Positions 4,274 to 7,184 of a DNA stretch of 7,184 nucleotides are shown here, piece by piece. The first letter of the stretch is position 1; every line of letters starts with the position of its first letter. Under the pieces are notes generated by a model, which worked only from the letters and a program-made list of their open reading frames with translations, was not told where the DNA came from and searched no databases. The position numbers and the translations under genes were made by a program. The stretch comes from Acidimicrobiia bacterium (GTDB taxonomy: Bacteria; Actinomycetota; Acidimicrobiia; Spongiisociales; ZC4RG35): assembly GCA_025929005.1 (NCBI GenBank), contig JAICND010000072.1:1-7184 (forward strand), written 5' to 3'.

Positions 4274-6877
4274 CTATCTGGGTCGGCCGGCGGTTTGACC
4301 GAATCGGCTCACAGCCATCAACACCACCGGCACAACTCCTGCCATCAGTGCCACAGACCATGACCGGCCATCGACCATGACGACCCCGAAGGTATCGCCG
4401 AATGGCCCGACCACGATGGCCACCTGCAGAAGAATGCCGAGGACTACAGCCGCGGCGAGCCTCGGGTTTGGAAAGTTCGACCTCAACGGAAGCCGAACAA
4501 CGTACGCATAGAGAAGGTGGCCGAGCACCAGTGCGGTGAACATTACAGTCCGAGCCTCCTCCCAGCTGCCGCCGAGAGCCCGAATGCTGATGAGCGCGGC
4601 GATGGCTCCGCCCGCGAGAGCGATGGCTCGCACGCCCAGCACAGCTAGACGGCGGGGTGACAGCAACCGCGCTGTGGGCGAACCAGGCGAGCGTAGGAGC
4701 AGATCCTGGCGATGACGATCGAACCCGAGAGCGAGTGCCGGCAAGCCATCTGTCAGCAGGTTGATCCACAGCAGCTGGAGTGGGAGCAGGGGGAGACCCA
4801 TGTCTGGAAAGAAGGCGAGTCCCGACAACACCACGGTCACCTCGGAGAGGTTGCCCCCCACGAGGTAATCGACGACCTTGCGGATGTTGTCGAAAATGCC
4901 TCTGCCCTCTCGTACCGCCTTGGTCACAAGGTCGAGGTCGTCGTCGGTAATCACCAGATCGGCCGCTTCCCTCGCTACCTGGCTTCCACTTTTGCCCATA
5001 GCCACTCCGATGTCGGCGCGGCGCAGGGCGGGTGCGTCGTTGACTCCATCACCCGTCACCGCCACTACATGACCTGCTTGTTGAAAAGCCTCCACCAGCA
5101 GGAGCTTCTGCTCCGGGTCCACCCTGGCGTACACCCGGACCGAGTCGAGGGAGGCGGGAAGCCCCTGACTTCGCAGGTCGGTGCCGTTGAGCACTTCCTC
5201 CTGACTGTGGGTGAGACCAGCGGCGCGAGCAACAGCCGATGCGGTCCCGGCATGATCGCCGGTAACCATGACGAGGCGGATGTCGGCTTCAGCCATCCGG
5301 GCAATGGTGGACGCCGCTTCCGGTCGGAGCGGATCGTGGAGGACGGCAAGGCCGATGAGCTCGAGATCATTCTCGACACTGACCAGCTCTGTGGGGCTAT
5401 TGGCGAGCCGACGGTGGGCCAGGGCGAGCACCCGGGCTCCGGTGGATGCCAGCTCGTTAACATGGTCGAGGAGAGCATTCCGGTCCTCTGAGGTGAACAC
5501 ACGTGGGCCGGACTCGTCTGTCATCACTCTCTCCGTCACTGCCAGTACCTCTTCGGGTGCGCCTTTGGTCAGAAGCTCGAATCCGTCCTCGGTCCTGTGA
5601 AGGGTGCTCATCATCTTCCGCTTCGAATCGAAGGGCGCGTTGGCCACCCGGGGATGTTCAGCCCGAATCCGGCTGATGTCCGCGGGTTCAAAGGGTTCAA
5701 GCAGGGCAATTTCGACGGGATCACCCCGCGGAGGAGCGACGGTGGCATCGTTACACAAGGCGACAACGCGGCGGACGGCTTTCCCAATTGGACCCGAGAG
5801 ATCGCGAGGCGACATTGGCTTTCCGTCTGGTGGGATCACCGACGCCAGGAGCATCCGGTTTTGGGTAAGGGTCCCGGTCTTGTCGGTGAGGAGGATGGTG
5901 GTGGAACCAAGGGTTTCAACCGCGGGCAGATTGCGAACAATGGCACCGAGCCGAGCCATCCGCTTGACGCCGAGGGCGAGACTGAGTGTCACCACCGTCG
6001 GCAGACCCTCCGGCACCGCCGCCACGGCCATCGCCACCGCCGCCAGGAAGGCGTGCTCGACGGCTCCGGGCGCATCACCTAGTCGAATCAGGATCAACAC
6101 GAACACTGCCAAAGCGATCCCCACCGCGGCCTTGCCGAGCCGAGCAGACAACTCCGCGAGATGCTTTTGCAGGGGGGTGGGGGGCGACTCCCGACTGAGG
6201 TGCCCGGCCAGGCTTCCGACCTCTGTCATGGGACCGGTGGCGATTACCAGACCCCTTCCCGAGCCGGCGGCGATAAGGGTCCCTGCAAAGACCAGCCAGG
6301 TTCGATCCGCCAGTGGAAGGCTCATGTCGGCTTCGTCGGCCGTGGCCTTCGCCACCGCCAGAGACTCGCCGGTCAGCATGGACTCGTTGGTCTCCAGGGA
6401 CCAGCTATCTATAAGCCAGAGGTCGGCCGCAACACGATCGCCGGATGCCAGCAGCACAACATCCCCTGGCACGACTTCGGCCGCCGGGATTACTTGAGGC
6501 TGTCCGGAACGAATGACCGAGGCCGTGGGGGCGGCAGCTGCCCGCAGTGCCTCGAGGGCATCGGCGGCCCGTTCCTCCTGGATGATCGCAATCACAATGT
6601 TGATGACCACTATCGCCCCGATGGCCATGGCATCCCTCGGCTCACGAAGGGCGACAAAACTCACCACCGCGGCGCCCAGCAGCAACAAGCTCATCGGCTC
6701 GCGCACCTGGCGCCAGATCCTTTCGACCACCGACACTCTTGGGGCATCAGGGAGTTCGTTACGACCTTTGGCCAGCCTCGTCGCTGCGTCGGCGTCGGAA
6801 AGGCCGTCTTCTAGGTCCGTCGCCAGGCGTTGGACGATCTCGGTGAGCTTCACGGTCTCCGAGACAGTACGCGTCAT
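4274..6877 (-). CDS. P2A-type cation-transporting ATPase (calcium-pump-like)
   Basis: This is an 867-residue, full-length P-type ATPase. In order it has: an N-terminal cation-ATPase segment (about 10-60); helices M1/M2 (about 60-100); an actuator domain with TGES at 169-172; M3/M4 with PEGLP at 289-293; the phosphorylation loop DKTGTLT at 332-338 (Asp332); the nucleotide domain with FDSKRKMMST (416-425) and KGAPE (438-442); MVTGDH at 537-542; and the hinge TGDGVNDAP at 608-616. A C-terminal six-helix block follows. Aligned by eye with SERCA, the calcium ligands Glu309, Asn768, Glu771, Asn796, Thr799 and Asp800 are present as Glu290, Asn676, Glu679, Asn706, Thr709 and Asp710. Glu908 appears to be replaced by His787. 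Ca2+ export is the best guess; Mn2+ or another cation is possible. It resembles CtpF-class pumps. The ATG at 6877 follows the MgtE stop by 11 bases with only a weak ribosome site, consistent with coupling. Confidence 0.95.
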   Translation of the reverse strand: MTRTVSETVKLTEIVQRLATDLEDGLSDADAATRLAKGRNELPDAPRVSVVERIWRQVREPMSLLLLGAAVVSFVALREPRDAMAIGAIVVINIVIAIIQEERAADALEALRAAAAPTASVIRSGQPQVIPAAEVVPGDVVLLASGDRVAADLWLIDSWSLETNESMLTGESLAVAKATADEADMSLPLADRTWLVFAGTLIAAGSGRGLVIATGPMTEVGSLAGHLSRESPPTPLQKHLAELSARLGKAAVGIALAVFVLILIRLGDAPGAVEHAFLAAVAMAVAAVPEGLPTVVTLSLALGVKRMARLGAIVRNLPAVETLGSTTILLTDKTGTLTQNRMLLASVIPPDGKPMSPRDLSGPIGKAVRRVVALCNDATVAPPRGDPVEIALLEPFEPADISRIRAEHPRVANAPFDSKRKMMSTLHRTEDGFELLTKGAPEEVLAVTERVMTDESGPRVFTSEDRNALLDHVNELASTGARVLALAHRRLANSPTELVSVENDLELIGLAVLHDPLRPEAASTIARMAEADIRLVMVTGDHAGTASAVARAAGLTHSQEEVLNGTDLRSQGLPASLDSVRVYARVDPEQKLLLVEAFQQAGHVVAVTGDGVNDAPALRRADIGVAMGKSGSQVAREAADLVITDDDLDLVTKAVREGRGIFDNIRKVVDYLVGGNLSEVTVVLSGLAFFPDMGLPLLPLQLLWINLLTDGLPALALGFDRHRQDLLLRSPGSPTARLLSPRRLAVLGVRAIALAGGAIAALISIRALGGSWEEARTVMFTALVLGHLLYAYVVRLPLRSNFPNPRLAAAVVLGILLQVAIVVGPFGDTFGVVMVDGRSWSVALMAGVVPVVLMAVSRFGQTAGRPR

Positions 6878-6888
6878 GGTGGGATGGC

Positions 6889-7184
6889 CTAAGCGACGAG
6901 GCTCGTCGTGATTGCGAAGTAGATCAGAATCGAAAGCAGGTCCTGAATCACCGTCCCCAGGGGTCCGCTACCAAACGCCGGGTCCTTGCGGAGCTTCGTG
7001 AATATGTAGGGCAACAGCATTGCCACCAGAGTTGCGATGCTGCAGGCAGCCAAAAGAGACAGCCCGGCCGCGAGGGCAACCATCGCATCACCCCACACCC
7101 ACAACGCCAGCGGGTAGAAGGCCACCGCGACTGTTGCGCCTACCAAGGCTCCAGTAGCAAGCTCGCGTCCGACGACCTGGCGAA
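6889..7184 (-). CDS. mgtE: MgtE-type Mg2+ transporter, C-terminal membrane part (cut by window edge)
   Basis: Ninety-seven complete codons are visible, running in frame to the right edge, so the gene starts outside the window. The visible part carries the last membrane helices of the MgtE pore domain: an entry QVVGRELATGALVG (2-15 of the visible part), a helix around 16-30, one around 33-60, then the hallmark loop KDPAFGSGPLGTVIQDLLS and a final helix ending ITTSLVA. Asp81 of the visible part, in the VIQDLL segment, lies where MgtE proteins have the conserved pore aspartate that binds Mg2+ (Asp432 in Thermus thermophilus). MgtE works as a membrane dimer gated by cytosolic N and CBS domains; those regions, if present, lie beyond the edge. 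The cation ATPase follows after only 11 bases, so the two are probably cotranscribed. Confidence 0.85.
   Translation of the reverse strand, partial: RQVVGRELATGALVGATVAVAFYPLALWVWGDAMVALAAGLSLLAACSIATLVAMLLPYIFTKLRKDPAFGSGPLGTVIQDLLSILIYFAITTSLVA

Noticed and set aside
5604..6497. Plus-strand open frame of 297 codons inside the ATPase gene
   Set aside because: The minus frame carries all P-type ATPase motifs across this stretch. The plus frame is an Arg/Ser/Ala-rich antisense artefact.

Overview
The window looks like chromosomal DNA of a GC-rich, Gram-positive-type bacterium. It is most likely an actinomycete-lineage (Actinomycetota) organism, possibly a deep class known mainly from environmental genomes. 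The reasons are GC content near 60% by eye, GTG starts behind strong AAAGGAG-type ribosome sites, a DosR/DevR-like response regulator and a PspC/LiaF-type membrane protein set. The assignment to class level is a guess.

Layout. The left end (48-680, plus strand) carries a ferritin-like, probably metal-binding four-helix protein. Just after it (701-808, plus strand) lies what looks like the last ~35 codons of a YcaQ/AlkX-type winged-helix gene, a remnant without its body. Everything from 918 to the right edge is on the minus strand and converges on that pair. In transcription order it holds: the C-terminal membrane part of an MgtE-type Mg2+ transporter (cut by the window edge); a P2A-type (calcium-pump-like) cation ATPase 11 bases later; a two-CBS-domain protein after a 100-base leader; a DosR-like NarL/LuxR response regulator overlapping it by 17 bases; and, after a 93-base leader, four small membrane proteins. 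These four are a PspC-domain protein, a membrane-anchored barrel (toast-rack-like) protein, a 64-residue two-helix membrane protein and a LiaF-like protein. The first three overlap head to tail; a 14-bp perfect hairpin separates the fourth.

How it may work together. In Mycobacterium tuberculosis a CBS protein (Hrp1), a P2A ATPase (CtpF) and the response regulator DosR belong to one hypoxia/dormancy regulon but are scattered. Here similar proteins sit side by side and are joined to a PspC/LiaF envelope-stress set. The regulator keeps the Lys/Lys/Asn residues that DosR uses to read GGGAC-type operators. Each of the three leaders that separate gene blocks holds an imperfect match to the DosR core (10-11 of 14 by hand count). 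My reading, which is inference, is a compact ion-homeostasis and envelope-stress module run by its own DosR-like regulator. No histidine kinase and no PspA lies in the window. I saw no rRNA or tRNA gene, CRISPR array or insertion sequence.
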